Source: Sphingomonas aurea
GTDB taxonomy: Bacteria; Pseudomonadota; Alphaproteobacteria; Sphingomonadales; Sphingomonadaceae
Length of the DNA: 64,000 nt
NCBI RefSeq assembly: GCF_030678875.1
Contig: NZ_JAUUDS010000006.1
Location: 153,878-217,877, forward strand
Reading direction: 5' to 3'
Under the pieces are notes generated by a model. The model saw nothing but the letters and a program-made list of their open reading frames with translations, searched no databases and had not been told where the DNA came from. Both the position numbers and the translations under genes were made by a program. Of the stretch, positions 45,064 through 55,117 are shown one piece after another (the first letter of the stretch is position 1; every line of letters begins with the position of its first letter).

Positions 45064-45187
45064 GTGTCTGTCCTGCGAGAGAGGGGAATGTCGCAGCGTC
45101 AGATAGCGACGCCGCCGTCCGATTACGCGCAGGCGTTCATTGCCCCGCCCCAAGCAGGACTTGGGGATTGGCACGCGCTCGCGCACC

Positions 45188-45276
45188 CGTCACCCCAGCG
45201 CAGGCTGGGGTCTCCCAGTGGGACCGGCAGCACGCACCAAGCAGAAGATCCCAGCCTGCGCTGGAATGACGTGACC
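45188..45276. repeat. Palindromic repeat (GTCACCCCAGCGCAGGCTGGGG)
   Basis: GTCACCCCAGCGCAGGCTGG on the left and GATCCCAGCCTGCGCTGGAA with TGACGTGAC on the right. A short related hairpin (CCCCAAGCAGGACTTGGGG) lies at ~45150-45168. The gap 45064-45304 between cysQ and sixA holds only these. Confidence 0.7.
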
Positions 45277-45304
45277 TAATCCTCCCTCGCAGGAGGACTT
45301 CGCT

Positions 45305-45841
45305 TCAATCCGCGTCGGGGCCCAGCGTCGCGTCCAGATCGCGCGGCCGCACGAACCGGGTCAGCCGCGCCGTGCCGCGACCCGCCCCGCTCCAGCCGTC
45401 CGTCAGTTCCAGTTCCGCGACCGCGCCGGTCGGGTATTTCGCCTCCACCCGATCGCGCAGCGCGGCACCATCATCGGCCACCAGCAGCAGCACCAGTTCC
45501 TCGATCCCCGGATTGTGCCCGACCATCAGCACCCGCCCCGCCTCCGCCGGCAAGTCGCGGATCAGGTCGAGCAAGGTCGCCGCGCTCGCCAGATAGATGG
45601 TCCGGTCCCACGTCGGCGTCAGCGCCGCGCCATAGCCCTGCTCGACCGCCGCCAGCGTCTCCACCACACGCAACGCCGGCGAGGCGACGACATGGTCGAA
45701 GGCGCGGGCTTCGGCGCGCAGGTGCCGCCCCATTTCCACCCCGGCCCGCTTGCCCTTGGCGTTCAGCGGCCGGTCGAAATCGCGCGCGACTCCATCGTCC
45801 CAGCCGGATTTGGCGTGGCGCAGCAGCGTCAGCGTCTTCAT
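45305..45841 (-). CDS. SixA-like histidine phosphatase
   Basis: 178 residues. LTLLRHAKSGWDDGVARDFDRPL has the phosphohistidine RHA motif; VLMVGHNPGIEELVLLL holds the second catalytic His. The size and the KSGW sequence match the SixA branch, which dephosphorylates histidine phosphotransfer proteins. Cytoplasmic. The start overlaps the helicase stop by ATGA. Confidence 0.9.
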   Translation of the reverse strand: MKTLTLLRHAKSGWDDGVARDFDRPLNAKGKRAGVEMGRHLRAEARAFDHVVASPALRVVETLAAVEQGYGAALTPTWDRTIYLASAATLLDLIRDLPAEAGRVLMVGHNPGIEELVLLLVADDGAALRDRVEAKYPTGAVAELELTDGWSGAGRGTARLTRFVRPRDLDATLGPDAD

Positions 45842-48552
45842 CGATTCTCCGTGGGCACCGGCAGGCTTTCCCCATGCCCGATCCTGGCTCCGGAAGAAAG
45901 CCGCGCTGCGACCCGCGCCACCGCCTCGTCCAGGGTCACCCGCGCGACCGGCACGCCGGACGGAAAGGCGGGCAGCAGCCGCGACGGCATCGCTGCCGAC
46001 AGCAGCACGAACGCACCGGAATCGTCGGCGCGCCGGATCAGCCGGCCGAATGCCTGCGCCAGCCGCGCCCGCACGATCCGGTCGTCATAGGCCGACCCGC
46101 CCCCCGCCAGCCGCCGCGCCGCGTGCAGCACCGTCGGCTTGGGCCAGGGCACCCCCTCCATCACCACCAGCCTCAGCGAGCGCCCCGGCACATCGACCCC
46201 GTCGCGCAGCGCATCCGTGCCGAGCAGGCTGGCGGTTGGATCGTCGCGAAAGATATCGACCAGCGTGCCCGTATCGATCGGATCGACATGCTGCGCGTGG
46301 AGCGGCAGCCCTTCCTGCGCCAGCCGGTCGGCGATCCGGCCATGCACCGCGCGCAGCCGCCGGATCGCGGTGAACAGGCCCAGCGTGCCGCCCCCCGCCG
46401 CGACGATCAGCCGCGCATAGGCATTGGCCAGCGCCGCCGCATCGCCGCGCTTCACGTCCGTGACGATCAGCACCTCGGCCTGGCTCGGATAGTCGAACGG
46501 GCTCGCCGCCTCGAACCGCGCCGGTGCCCGCGCGAGATGCGGCGCCCCGGTCCGCGCCTCGGCAACGTCCCAGTCACCGCCGCCGGTCAGCGTCGCAGAG
46601 GTCACCAGCACGCCGTGCGCGGGCTTCAGCACCACCTCCGCGAACGGCCGCGTCGGGTCGAGCCAGCGGCGGTGCAGCCCGACATCGTACTCGCGCCCCT
46701 CGGCGCGGTCGACCGCCATCCAGTCGACCACCTCTGGGTCCGCCGGACCGCCGATGCGGGCGAGCAGCGCCAGCCACGCCGCCACCGTCTCCGCCCGCCA
46801 GCCGAGCGAGGCGATCGCCCCCTCCACCCGTGCTCGCGCCGCGCCGTCGAGCCAGTCGGGCGCCTCCGCCAGCACCGCCTCCAACCGCCGCCCCAGTGCA
46901 TGGAGCGGTCGCAGCAGCGCATCGAGCGCGTGCGCCGCCGGTGCCGCCGCCTCGATCAGCGCCGGGGTCGGCTCTGCCAGTTCGGTTTCCAGCCCGTACC
47001 CCGCATCTCCGGGCTGCTCGGCCCGCGCATAGGTCAGGCCGCGCACCGCGGCGAGCAGCGTCTCGATCGGCCCGAACGGCGCGCCCTCGCCCAGCCGCCC
47101 CAGCCAGCCCTCCGACGCCAGTGCCTGCGCCGCCGCCACGGCATCGGCGATCGCCCGTGCTCCGCCCTCGTCGTAGCTGGCCACGTCGGACAGCCGCGCC
47201 GCCAGTCCGCGCCGCCGTCCGCGCCCGCCCGCCTCGGGGCCCAGCACCCAGCGCCTGAGTTCGATCGTCTCGCCCCCGGTCAGCGCCACCCCGAACATCG
47301 CGTCTGCCGCATCGAACAGGTGGTGCCCCTCGTCGAAGACGTAGCGGGTCGGCCGCGTCGCCGTCTCCCGCCCGCGCGCGGCGTTTACCATCACCAGCGC
47401 GTGGTTGGCGATGACGATGTCCGCCTCGGCCGACGCCCGCGCCGCCCGCTCGATGAAGCATTTCCGATAATGCGGGCAGCCGGCATAGACGCACTCGCCG
47501 CGCCGGTCGGTCAGCGCCGCCGGTCCGTTGCGCCGGAACAGGGTCGGCAGCCAGCCCGGCAGGTCGCCGCCGACCATGTCGCCGTCGGCGGTGAACGCCG
47601 CCCAGCGCGCCACCAGCTGCGCCAGCACCGCCGCGCGGCCGCCGAAGCCGCCCTGGAGCGCATCCTCCAGGTTCAGCAGGCACAGGTAATTCTCGCGGCC
47701 CTTCCGTGTCACCACCCGCTCGCGCCGCAGCACCGGGTCGGGATAGAGCCGCGCCGTCTCCGCCGCCAATTGCCGTTGCAGCGCCTTGGTATAGGTCGAG
47801 ATCCACACTGCCCCGCCCGCCCGCTCCGACCACAGGCTGGCCGGCGCCAGATAGCCCAGCGTCTTGCCGATCCCCGTCCCCGCCTCGGCCAGCACCATGT
47901 TGGGCGCCTCGCGGATCGCGCGGGGAGCAAAAGCGGCGGCGGCGGCGGCGGCATAGGCGCGCTGCCCCGGCCGCTCCTCCGCGGCACCGCCCGTCAGCAG
48001 CGCCAGCCGCGCCTCCGCCTCGCCCGGCGCGATCTCGACGGGGCGCGGCGCGGGTCGCGGCGCCGCCTCCTCCCACTCGGGCAGTTTCGAGAACAGCCAC
48101 CGCTCGTCGCTGCGTGGCCGCGAGATGTGCGGCGCCACCACCGGCGCCCAGGGCCAGCGCAGCCGGCCCAGCGCCTGCACCGCCGCCCATGCCCCCTCGC
48201 GCTCGGGCCAGTGCCCCGCGGGCACCGCGAGCAGCGCCGCCGCCGCCTCCAGCAGGAAGGACGCGACATCCTCGTCGCGCTCTGACGGCGAAAGGTCGAC
48301 CGCGCGCGCCAGCCCGGCCGGCGTCGGCACCGCGAACCGCGCGGGATGGAGGAACGCGTACAGCTCCAGCAGGTCCAGCCCCGACAGCTCGGCATAGCCC
48401 AGCCGCTGTCCGACCAGCGGCGCATTCAGCAGCAGGACCGGCGTATCGGCGGCAATCCGGATCGCCTCCCCCCGCCCCACCCGCCGCGTACCGTCAGCGG
48501 TCGCGATCCAGATGCCGCCATGGCTGGCGTGAAGGGCAGGATAGGGCAGCAC
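45838..48552 (-). CDS. DinG-family ATP-dependent DNA helicase
   Basis: 904 residues, superfamily 2, XPD/DinG branch. Walker A: LAEAGTGIGKTLGYLAPASL; Fe-S cluster cysteines around CLLNLED and CVYAGCPHYRKC; Walker B variant FDEGHHLFD; C-terminal helicase motif LVTSATLTGGG and AQAFGRLIRRADDSGAFVLL. The N-terminal ~160 residues (SHGGIWIATADGTRRVGRGEAI onward) are an accessory region found in alphaproteobacterial homologues. 5'-3' unwinding expected. Confidence 0.92.
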   Translation of the reverse strand: MLPYPALHASHGGIWIATADGTRRVGRGEAIRIAADTPVLLLNAPLVGQRLGYAELSGLDLLELYAFLHPARFAVPTPAGLARAVDLSPSERDEDVASFLLEAAAALLAVPAGHWPEREGAWAAVQALGRLRWPWAPVVAPHISRPRSDERWLFSKLPEWEEAAPRPAPRPVEIAPGEAEARLALLTGGAAEERPGQRAYAAAAAAAFAPRAIREAPNMVLAEAGTGIGKTLGYLAPASLWSERAGGAVWISTYTKALQRQLAAETARLYPDPVLRRERVVTRKGRENYLCLLNLEDALQGGFGGRAAVLAQLVARWAAFTADGDMVGGDLPGWLPTLFRRNGPAALTDRRGECVYAGCPHYRKCFIERAARASAEADIVIANHALVMVNAARGRETATRPTRYVFDEGHHLFDAADAMFGVALTGGETIELRRWVLGPEAGGRGRRRGLAARLSDVASYDEGGARAIADAVAAAQALASEGWLGRLGEGAPFGPIETLLAAVRGLTYARAEQPGDAGYGLETELAEPTPALIEAAAPAAHALDALLRPLHALGRRLEAVLAEAPDWLDGAARARVEGAIASLGWRAETVAAWLALLARIGGPADPEVVDWMAVDRAEGREYDVGLHRRWLDPTRPFAEVVLKPAHGVLVTSATLTGGGDWDVAEARTGAPHLARAPARFEAASPFDYPSQAEVLIVTDVKRGDAAALANAYARLIVAAGGGTLGLFTAIRRLRAVHGRIADRLAQEGLPLHAQHVDPIDTGTLVDIFRDDPTASLLGTDALRDGVDVPGRSLRLVVMEGVPWPKPTVLHAARRLAGGGSAYDDRIVRARLAQAFGRLIRRADDSGAFVLLSAAMPSRLLPAFPSGVPVARVTLDEAVARVAARLSSGARIGHGESLPVPTENR

Positions 48553-48608
48553 GCCCCTATGTAGGGCGGAACGAGTGGGGAACGCTACCCGCGTTCAATG
48601 CGCCGCGG

Positions 48609-50123
48609 TCATGCTAGGGCGGATCGCTCTTCAACCGGCGTATCAAGGCGCCGTGCCAGTAAGGCTCGTGCCGGTTTCACAGTTTCGGACTTAAAGGCAT
48701 GACTTACCGAATTACTGAGGGCGAACAGGAGCAGGATCGTGCTGACGATACGTGGCTCGGTTGGAACGAAGGGGAACATTGATGCCGCCGCGAAGACGAT
48801 ACCCAACCCCAGATCGGCCAGACTGCCTGCTCCACGCTGCCGAACGGTCCTGCGCGCGGTGTACGCGTTTATTCCCTGCAGCAGCAGCGCACCGACGAAG
48901 AGCGACAAACCGATCAGCCCCGAAAATAGCGCTATCGCCAGATAGCCGTTGACGAAGTCGATGATGCCTTCACCCTGTGTCATGCTGACCATCTGCTGTT
49001 TGACCGCCTCAATGGGCTGGCCGATCAGAGGATGTGCTCTCACCGTTTCGAAGCCCAGATCGCTCAATCGGTCGCGATACTCGTTGCTGCTCCTAGCATC
49101 GGACGAGAACCCAACGAGACTGGCGACCCGCGGACTGGTCAGCGCCGCGCCATAGACTACCACGCCGGCCAGCAACATCGTGGGTAGGTAGCCGGCAATC
49201 GCCCGCCCGCCACGGCGTGAAAAGACGACGCCGATACTGCCGCAGACCGCACCTAGCCACGCACCACGCGCCTGCATGCAGAAGAGCCCGACGATCAGCA
49301 CCGCCATTACGATCCGAAAGCCCATCCTGCTCGGGAAGAGATCGCGCGCCGCAAACGCGGTCACTACGCAGAGTGTAAGGATCGTGCCCGATAGGGGCGG
49401 ATTCATCATCGGTCCGCCTGCGCGCAGCATCCCACCCCGCATCTTCACGCCGGCATTGACCAGCGTGCCGAACTGCTGGCCATATACCTGGTACATCGGC
49501 CAGACCCTGACACTCTCGAAGATTGCGATCGCCGACAGGGCGAGTCCCGCCCCGATCACTAATAGGAACGCGTTGCGGACACAGGCTGGGTCACCCAGCG
49601 CCTTCCTCACGAGCATGTACGGAATCACGAACGTTATCAGATTTTCGGTTACAACACGCAGCAGGTTCGTGAACGTCGAGTCCCGGGCGCCGATGAAGGT
49701 GAAGACCAGGATGATTGCACAGGCCGGTATGTCGCTGATGAACGCCGCAGAGCCGTTGCGCCCCGTCCAGAACAGGCTGCCGACTAGCAGACCCAGCCCG
49801 ACACAGGCAGTCGAAGAAATGTTAAAGAGCTGCAGCGATCCCACCATCACGGTAATTCCGATCTGCGGCAGCACGATAATGAGAAACAGCGCCGTTCCGG
49901 CAGCTGTCGACCGTTTGCGCGCGAACAAGGCTGTGACGGCGGCCACCGCCCCGAATGCCGCGTAAATCTGCGTGATGCAAAGCACTAAGAAAGCGGAGGC
50001 ATTCGCGTACATTGCAGTCTGCGCTACTGTCCGCAGATTGCGCCGGACGAAAATCGTCAGCAGGGCGATTGCCATAACCGAAAGGACGGCGATTACGATG
50101 CTGGTTTTAAGAGTGTAGATCAT
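48609..50123 (-). CDS. O-antigen ligase/polymerase-like membrane protein
   Basis: 504 residues with about twelve hydrophobic helices and one long periplasmic loop near residues 335-375 (SDARSSNEYRDRLSDLGFETVRAHPLIGQP), the pattern of the Wzy_C superfamily. CMQARGAWLGAVCGSI is the conserved R-G-x-x-L motif. It acts in ligation or polymerisation of surface polysaccharide. Codon use is less G+C-rich than the helicase upstream. The acyltransferase lies 29 bases upstream, so the two form a pair. Confidence 0.82.
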   Translation of the reverse strand: MIYTLKTSIVIAVLSVMAIALLTIFVRRNLRTVAQTAMYANASAFLVLCITQIYAAFGAVAAVTALFARKRSTAAGTALFLIIVLPQIGITVMVGSLQLFNISSTACVGLGLLVGSLFWTGRNGSAAFISDIPACAIILVFTFIGARDSTFTNLLRVVTENLITFVIPYMLVRKALGDPACVRNAFLLVIGAGLALSAIAIFESVRVWPMYQVYGQQFGTLVNAGVKMRGGMLRAGGPMMNPPLSGTILTLCVVTAFAARDLFPSRMGFRIVMAVLIVGLFCMQARGAWLGAVCGSIGVVFSRRGGRAIAGYLPTMLLAGVVVYGAALTSPRVASLVGFSSDARSSNEYRDRLSDLGFETVRAHPLIGQPIEAVKQQMVSMTQGEGIIDFVNGYLAIALFSGLIGLSLFVGALLLQGINAYTARRTVRQRGAGSLADLGLGIVFAAASMFPFVPTEPRIVSTILLLFALSNSVSHAFKSETVKPARALLARRLDTPVEERSALA

Positions 50124-50152
50124 GCGTCTGCCGTTCCGGAATGATCGCGCCG

Positions 50153-51379
50153 TCAGCGCTGGTGCAGCTTCGCCTGCGCGTCCCTAGCCCTTTGAGCGGC
50201 TTTTGCATAACCGCCTGCCATGAAGGGCCGCTCCACCAATTTCCAGCTGACGATAGACAGCACAAGCGTGCAAGTCGCCGACAGGGCAAAGTAGACGAGA
50301 AACGGCTGTCCTGGCCCCAGCTCGGCTCGAATGATTTGCTGGGTCGGAAAGGCATAAAGGTACATGCCATAGGACAGGTCATTGGCCCGCGCCCGCATCT
50401 CGACCGACGTCTTCGGTGTCGAGCAGACGTAGAATAGAATATACGCGAGGCCTGGCGTGTAGATCACGTCCATCAGAATGCGCGCGGTCAGCTGTTGCGA
50501 GGGTAGCCAGGTTGCCGCGAGCCACGCCACGGCAATACCCAGCAGGATCAACGGACTGCGCGGAATGGCCGTGCGATAGGCGTGGAACAACATGCCGGTC
50601 ACGAACCATCCCGCGACCGAGAACCACAGCAGTGGCCAGCCTACAACCGCGCCGATGATCCCGAACCCCGGATTCCATCCGGTCAGATCGGCATAGATCT
50701 TCGCGGCCGTCAGGATCGCCAGCACCACCCAGCACCCCACCACGAACCGCTGTCGCAGCAGCGAAACGCCTGCGACCAGCCCGATATAGCAGAACACCTC
50801 GTACCAGATGCTCCATAGCGATCCGTTGATTGCGGCAATCGGTGCACCCTCGAACACCTGATCGACCGGCGCATAGCCACGGAACACAAGATTGGCTCCC
50901 AGCCAAGTCGGAAAGCTTTGGCGCAGCAGCCCCCAGGGATCGAGGCCCGCGTAGATCGGGGCGACGATGTACGCGCCGGCGAACACCGCGACCAGATAGG
51001 CCGGGTACAACCGCTGCGCCCGCTTCACCGTAAAACGCCAGGCGCTACTGCTGCTTTCCCAACTGCGGAGGATCAGCGCGCCGCTAAGAATCAGGAAGCA
51101 GGCCACTCCGACATTGCCCGCGTTGTAGAGGCCGCGAGTCAGTTGCGCGATCGGTTCGATGCCCTCGTCGCCCAGGTAGATGGCAAAGGAATGCGACCAC
51201 AGCACCATCAGCGCCAGCATCAGCCGCGCCACGGTGACGTTGTTGTCGCCGTTCAGGATGTTGGTCATCAGCAGTGGCGCATCCGCCGTGCGCCGCCGGC
51301 CTATGATCCGCCGCGCGGCTCCACCCTCGCCAAAATCGGTCGCGACCGACGCGTGCAGCTCCTGTCGGGGTTCAGCCAT
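50153..51379 (-). CDS. Acyltransferase 3 family protein (OafA/YrhL type)
   Basis: 408 residues, about ten transmembrane helices. [21 protein letters not shown] carries the catalytic His of acyltransferase-3; [20 protein letters not shown] the conserved R-R-x-x-R-x-x-[14 protein letters not shown] the W-x-L-x-x-E motif. It O-acetylates (or acylates) polysaccharide. Start at 51379 gives a basic cytoplasmic tail; an ATG at 51268 (MTNILNG) is equally possible. Divergent from lysS. Confidence 0.87.
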   Translation of the reverse strand: MAEPRQELHASVATDFGEGGAARRIIGRRRTADAPLLMTNILNGDNNVTVARLMLALMVLWSHSFAIYLGDEGIEPIAQLTRGLYNAGNVGVACFLILSGALILRSWESSSSAWRFTVKRAQRLYPAYLVAVFAGAYIVAPIYAGLDPWGLLRQSFPTWLGANLVFRGYAPVDQVFEGAPIAAINGSLWSIWYEVFCYIGLVAGVSLLRQRFVVGCWVVLAILTAAKIYADLTGWNPGFGIIGAVVGWPLLWFSVAGWFVTGMLFHAYRTAIPRSPLILLGIAVAWLAATWLPSQQLTARILMDVIYTPGLAYILFYVCSTPKTSVEMRARANDLSYGMYLYAFPTQQIIRAELGPGQPFLVYFALSATCTLVLSIVSWKLVERPFMAGGYAKAAQRARDAQAKLHQR

Positions 51380-51576
51380 GGCGGACGGCTCTACCGATCC
51401 AGTATGTCGACGCGGTTAACAGCGTCGCGTCGGTCGGGATCATGGCGGTCCTTGAAGGCGGCGGAAATAGTGGATCCGGACGAAGCTGCTGCCTTCGTCC
51501 TGAACGTGATGAACGGCGATGCGGAAGATCGCATAGCATTTGCGCTTCCCGCCCCAAAGCGCCAGATGCGTGGCCG

Positions 51577-53154
51577 ATGACCGATACCGACCTGCGCACC
51601 GCCGCCCTCGAATCCAAGGCCTGGCCCTATGAGGAGGCGAGGAAGCTTCTTGCCCGCTATCCGGACGGGAAGCCAGACGGCGCGCCGATCCTGTTCGAGA
51701 CCGGCTATGGCCCATCCGGCCTGCCGCACATCGGCACGTTCAACGAGGTGCTGCGCACCACCATGGTCCGCAACGCCTTTCACGCGCTGTCCGACCGGCC
51801 GACCCGGCTGATCGCGTTCAGCGACGACATGGACGGGCTGCGCAAGGTGCCCGACAACGTCCCCAATGGCGACATGCTGCGCCAGCATCTCGGCAAGCCG
51901 CTGACCCGCATCCCCGATCCGTTCGGTACGCACGACAGCTTCGCCGCGCACAACAATGCGCGGCTGCGCAGCTTCCTCGACCAATATGGCTTCGACTATG
52001 AGTTCGCCTCGTCGACCGAGTACTACACCGGCGGCCGGTTCGACGACGCGCTGAAAGTCGTCTTGCGCAACTTCGACGCGATTCAGGCGGTGATGCTGCC
52101 GACGTTGCGCGCCGAGCGCGCGGCCACCTACTCGCCCGTGTTGCCGATCTCGCCGACCACCGGCGTCGTGCTCCAGGTGCCGGTCGAGGTGGTGGATGCC
52201 GACGCCGGCACCATCGCCTTCACCGACGAGGATGGCCAGCGGATCACCCAGTCGGCGCTTGGCGGCCTATCGAAACTGCAATGGAAGGTCGACTGGGCGA
52301 TGCGCTGGGTGGCACTCGGCGTCGACTATGAGATGGCGGGCAAGGACCTGATCGATTCGGTCATTCAGTCGGGCAAGATCGCCCGTGTCCTCGGCGCCCG
52401 TCCGCCCGAAGGCTTCAACTACGAGATGTTCCTCGACGAGCATGGCCAGAAGATCTCGAAGTCGAAGGGCAACGGCCTGTCGATCGAGGATTGGCTGACC
52501 TATGGCCCAGAGGAGAGCCTCGCCTTCTTCGCCTATCGGGAACCGAAAAAGGCCAAGCAGCTGCACATGGGCGTCATCCCGCGCGCGGTCGACGAATATT
52601 GGCAGTTCCGCGGCAACTATGCTGGGCAGGATCTGAAGCAGCGGCTCGGCAACCCCGTCCACCACATCCATGACGGGCGGGTGCCAGAGGAGGCGCTGCC
52701 GGTCACGTTCGGCCTGCTGCTCAATCTGGTCGGAGTGATGGGAGAGGCGTCCAAAGATCAGGTCTGGGGCTATCTGGCCAATTACGTGCCGGATGCCGAC
52801 CCTGCACGCTATCCGGCACTCGACCGGCTGATCGGCCACGCACTTGCCTATGCCCGCGATTTCGTCGCACCGACATTGCAGCGGCGTGCGCCGGAGGGCG
52901 TGGAGGTCGCGGCGCTCCGCCGGCTCGATACCGAACTGGCGGCGTTGCCCGCGGACGCAAGCGCCGAGGACATCCAGAACATCGTTTACGAGATCGGCAA
53001 GACCGGCGATTTCGCCGAGCTGCGCGACTGGTTCAAGGCGCTGTACGAGACGCTGCTCGGCTCGTCGCAGGGGCCGCGGATGGGCAGCTTCATCAAGCTT
53101 TACGGCATCGCCAACAGCCGCGCGCTGATCGCCGACGCGCTCGCCCGCGCCTGA
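51577..53154 (+). CDS. lysS: Lysyl-tRNA synthetase, class I
   Basis: 525 residues. The HIGH-like [20 protein letters not shown] and KMSKS-like [13 protein letters not shown] place it in class I LysRS (LysK type), found in archaea and many alphaproteobacteria, not the class II enzyme of most bacteria. The helical cage domain begins near residue 330. No paralogue is seen in the window. Confidence 0.96.
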   Translation: MTDTDLRTAALESKAWPYEEARKLLARYPDGKPDGAPILFETGYGPSGLPHIGTFNEVLRTTMVRNAFHALSDRPTRLIAFSDDMDGLRKVPDNVPNGDMLRQHLGKPLTRIPDPFGTHDSFAAHNNARLRSFLDQYGFDYEFASSTEYYTGGRFDDALKVVLRNFDAIQAVMLPTLRAERAATYSPVLPISPTTGVVLQVPVEVVDADAGTIAFTDEDGQRITQSALGGLSKLQWKVDWAMRWVALGVDYEMAGKDLIDSVIQSGKIARVLGARPPEGFNYEMFLDEHGQKISKSKGNGLSIEDWLTYGPEESLAFFAYREPKKAKQLHMGVIPRAVDEYWQFRGNYAGQDLKQRLGNPVHHIHDGRVPEEALPVTFGLLLNLVGVMGEASKDQVWGYLANYVPDADPARYPALDRLIGHALAYARDFVAPTLQRRAPEGVEVAALRRLDTELAALPADASAEDIQNIVYEIGKTGDFAELRDWFKALYETLLGSSQGPRMGSFIKLYGIANSRALIADALARA

Positions 53155-53389
53155 CGCGAGCGCCAAGATCGCTGTCCTGGCCACACAATTTCCTCGGTGG
53201 CGAGGCGGCGGGTCGGTCCGGCGCTGGGCGATGATTTATGGCGCGCCCGTGTGGCTGTTTATCCTGCTGACGCCGATCTAGCGCTACTGACCGTCAAGGC
53301 AGGCAATATCGTCAACGAAATCTGACGGTCGCATCTTGTTGACATAATCGGCTGTCGCTAGAGTCAGAGCAGATTGACCGAGAGGATCC

Positions 53390-53929
53390 ATGCCCCCTCA
53401 CCTCGAAACACAGCTACGCGACCAAACCGCAGATGCGCCACGCGTGTTCGTAGAGGAGGCGCTGGGCCGCTTCTCGGGCAACCATGTCCGGCAGTATCGA
53501 CCGATGATCGAAGCCGCGCAAGTCGCCGCGGACGAGGCGAAGGCGACGCTCGTCCGCTGGGTGGAGGCGGCACGGCGCGCAGGGATGAGCTGGACGGATG
53601 TCGGCGAGCTGGTCGGCATCAGCAAACAGGCGGCGCAACAGCGCTACGGGCGTGAGCCGGTGCCAGACGCGCCGTTCGGCACGATCGTGGTGGTGCCCGG
53701 CCCGACCGGCGCCACCGAGCAGGAGCTGCTCGACCGAGAGGGGGCTGCGGGGCGCGAGCTGGTCGGCGTCGATGCGACACGGCTGTTGTTTCGCCAGACC
53801 GATCGGGTGTGGGAGCATCATCGCAGCGTCGATCCGCTCGATCCCGCGGAAATGGAGGCGGGCGGCTGGGCCGAGGCGGCGCGCTGGTTCGTCTTCGCCT
53901 ATTACAGGCGGCCCGGATCGGGCGGCTGA
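53390..53929 (+). CDS. Helix-turn-helix protein with DUF4177-like C-terminal region
   Basis: 179 residues. AARRAGMSWTDVGELVGISKQAAQQRYG (about residues 60-87, in part) is a clear helix-turn-helix. The rest (FGTIVVVPGPTGATEQELLD, then GAAGRELVGVDATRLLFRQ) follows the E-x-x-L-x-x-x-G-x-x-G-x-E-L pattern of DUF4177-like domains. GAGAGGA is 5 bases before the ATG. Isolated gene; the 235-base gap before it shows no clear ORF. Function unknown, probably a regulator. Confidence 0.65.
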   Translation: MPPHLETQLRDQTADAPRVFVEEALGRFSGNHVRQYRPMIEAAQVAADEAKATLVRWVEAARRAGMSWTDVGELVGISKQAAQQRYGREPVPDAPFGTIVVVPGPTGATEQELLDREGAAGRELVGVDATRLLFRQTDRVWEHHRSVDPLDPAEMEAGGWAEAARWFVFAYYRRPGSGG

Positions 53930-53951
53930 CGGTGGGCGGCTGAAGGATCGA

Positions 53952-53984
53952 CGCACGGGCCGGCGGAGGGAGCCGACCCGTGCG
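53952..53984. terminator. Hairpin between convergent genes
   Basis: Stem CGCACGGG with CCCGTGCG (8 bp) and inner CCGGC/GCCGA pairing, in the gap between the HTH gene and ohr. No T run, so termination is only suggested. Confidence 0.4.
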
Positions 53985-54036
53985 GATCACCCGGCTGCAA
54001 GGGGAGGAGATTGCGCCAGGGTAACGGGTTGAACGA

Positions 54037-54462
54037 TCAGGCGATGGTCAGCCCGACATCGACATTGCCACGCGTCGCATTGGAATAGGGGCACACCTGG
54101 TGCGCTGCCTCGACCAGCCGCTCGGCATCCTCGTGCGAGAGGCCGGGCAGCGCGACGCTGAGGTCGGCGGTGATGCCGAACCCGCCTTCGGACCGCGGAC
54201 CGATACCGACGGTCGCGGTGACCTTCGCATCGGCGGGTACCTTCAGCTTCAGCGAGGGGGCTACAGCCTTCATCGCGCCAACGAAACACGCCGAATAGCC
54301 CGCCGCGAACAGCTGTTCCGGATTGGCGCCGTCACCGCCCGCCCCGCCCAGTTCGCGCGGCGTCGACAACGTGACCTCGAACCCACCGTCCTCGACCGCG
54401 GCATGGCCGTCGCGACCCCCGGTAGCATAGGCAGTGGTGCGGTACTTGACGTCGACGCTCAT
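54037..54462 (-). CDS. ohr: Organic hydroperoxide resistance protein (Ohr)
   Basis: 141 residues. OsmC/Ohr-fold peroxiredoxin that reduces organic peroxides with lipoylated proteins. The two redox cysteines are present in [12 protein letters not shown] and [31 protein letters not shown] is the Ohr signature. Divergent from ohrR with a 95-base shared region holding candidate OhrR boxes. Confidence 0.96.
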   Translation of the reverse strand: MSVDVKYRTTAYATGGRDGHAAVEDGGFEVTLSTPRELGGAGGDGANPEQLFAAGYSACFVGAMKAVAPSLKLKVPADAKVTATVGIGPRSEGGFGITADLSVALPGLSHEDAERLVEAAHQVCPYSNATRGNVDVGLTIA

Positions 54463-54471
54463 CGATTGCCC

Positions 54472-54485
54472 TTATCGCTATAAAT
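54472..54485. promoter_or_regulatory. Candidate OhrR box 1
   Basis: TTATCGCTATAAAT, 10 bases upstream of the ohr start on the other strand. It shares TTATCGC and ATAAAT with the palindrome at 54537. Operator role inferred from position and repetition. Confidence 0.45.
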
Positions 54486-54536
54486 GTTGCTGCGATACCT
54501 ATCTAGGGAGTGCGCAGAGGCTTGTCCAGCCAATTA

Positions 54537-54552
54537 TTATCGCGATATAAAT
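54537..54552. promoter_or_regulatory. Candidate OhrR box 2
   Basis: TTATCGCGATATAAAT, containing the perfect palindrome TATCGCGATA, ending 5 bases before the ohrR ATG. It would allow autorepression by OhrR. Confidence 0.5.
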
Positions 54553-54557
54553 CGGCG

Positions 54558-54986
54558 ATGCCCACGCCGCTGCCGCTCGATCATCAGCTCTGCTTCTCGC
54601 TCTATGCGGCGAGCATCGCGGTCAATCGCCTCTACAAGCCGATGCTCGACCGGCTCGGCATCACCTACCCGCAGTTCCTGGTGCTCGGCGCCTTGTGGGA
54701 CGAGGATGGACGGACGGTCGGGAGAATTGCCGCGCGGCTGTCACTCGAGTCGAGCACGATCACGCCGCTCGTCAAGCGGCTGGAGGCGGCGGGACTGGTG
54801 ACGCGCACCCGCGATGCGCAGGACGAGCGACAGGTACGGGTGGCGCTGACCCCCGAGGGGCGGGCGTTGCAGCAGGAGTGCAGCTGCCTGGCCGAGGCGC
54901 TGGTGGCACGGTCGGGGCGGTCGATGGCGGAGTTGCAGGCGCTGAACCGCCAGGTCCAGGCGCTGCGGAGCGCGCTGGAGGGCTAA
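54558..54986 (+). CDS. ohrR: MarR-family organic-peroxide sensor OhrR
   Basis: 142 residues. The reactive cysteine is in PLDHQLCFSLYAASIAVNR, matching the peroxide-sensing Cys of OhrR, and the winged helix is in RIAARLSLESSTITPLVKRLEAAGLVTRTRD (in part). DERQVRVALTPEGRAL is the wing. Represses ohr until oxidised by organic hydroperoxide. ATG at 54558 preferred because it lies just after a palindrome and starts the conserved region. Confidence 0.94.
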   Translation: MPTPLPLDHQLCFSLYAASIAVNRLYKPMLDRLGITYPQFLVLGALWDEDGRTVGRIAARLSLESSTITPLVKRLEAAGLVTRTRDAQDERQVRVALTPEGRALQQECSCLAEALVARSGRSMAELQALNRQVQALRSALEG

Positions 54987-55117
54987 GTTTTCCGCCGCAC
55001 CGAGCCCTACCGGCAGTCCCCGACATCCATGTCATCACGAATGCAGCTCGGTCCCGTGCGGGGCAGTGGACGACGGGACAACCCTAGGATGACGGTCAGA
55101 ACGGAGCTGCAAACTTC

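Noticed and set aside
45874..48285. Long plus-strand open frame over the DinG-type helicase
   Set aside because: Composition is Arg/Pro/His-rich shadow sequence; the minus strand encodes Walker and Fe-S motifs.
51380..51576. Possible small gene in the divergent acyltransferase/lysS gap
   Set aside because: Both strands contain short open frames but none has a convincing start, ribosome-binding site or familiar sequence; the region is more likely a promoter region.
53155..53389. Short open frames and a TTGACA-like element in the gap after lysS
   Set aside because: The frames are under 45 codons with no ribosome-binding site, and the best -10 partner of TTGACA (53339-53344) is only 14 bases away.
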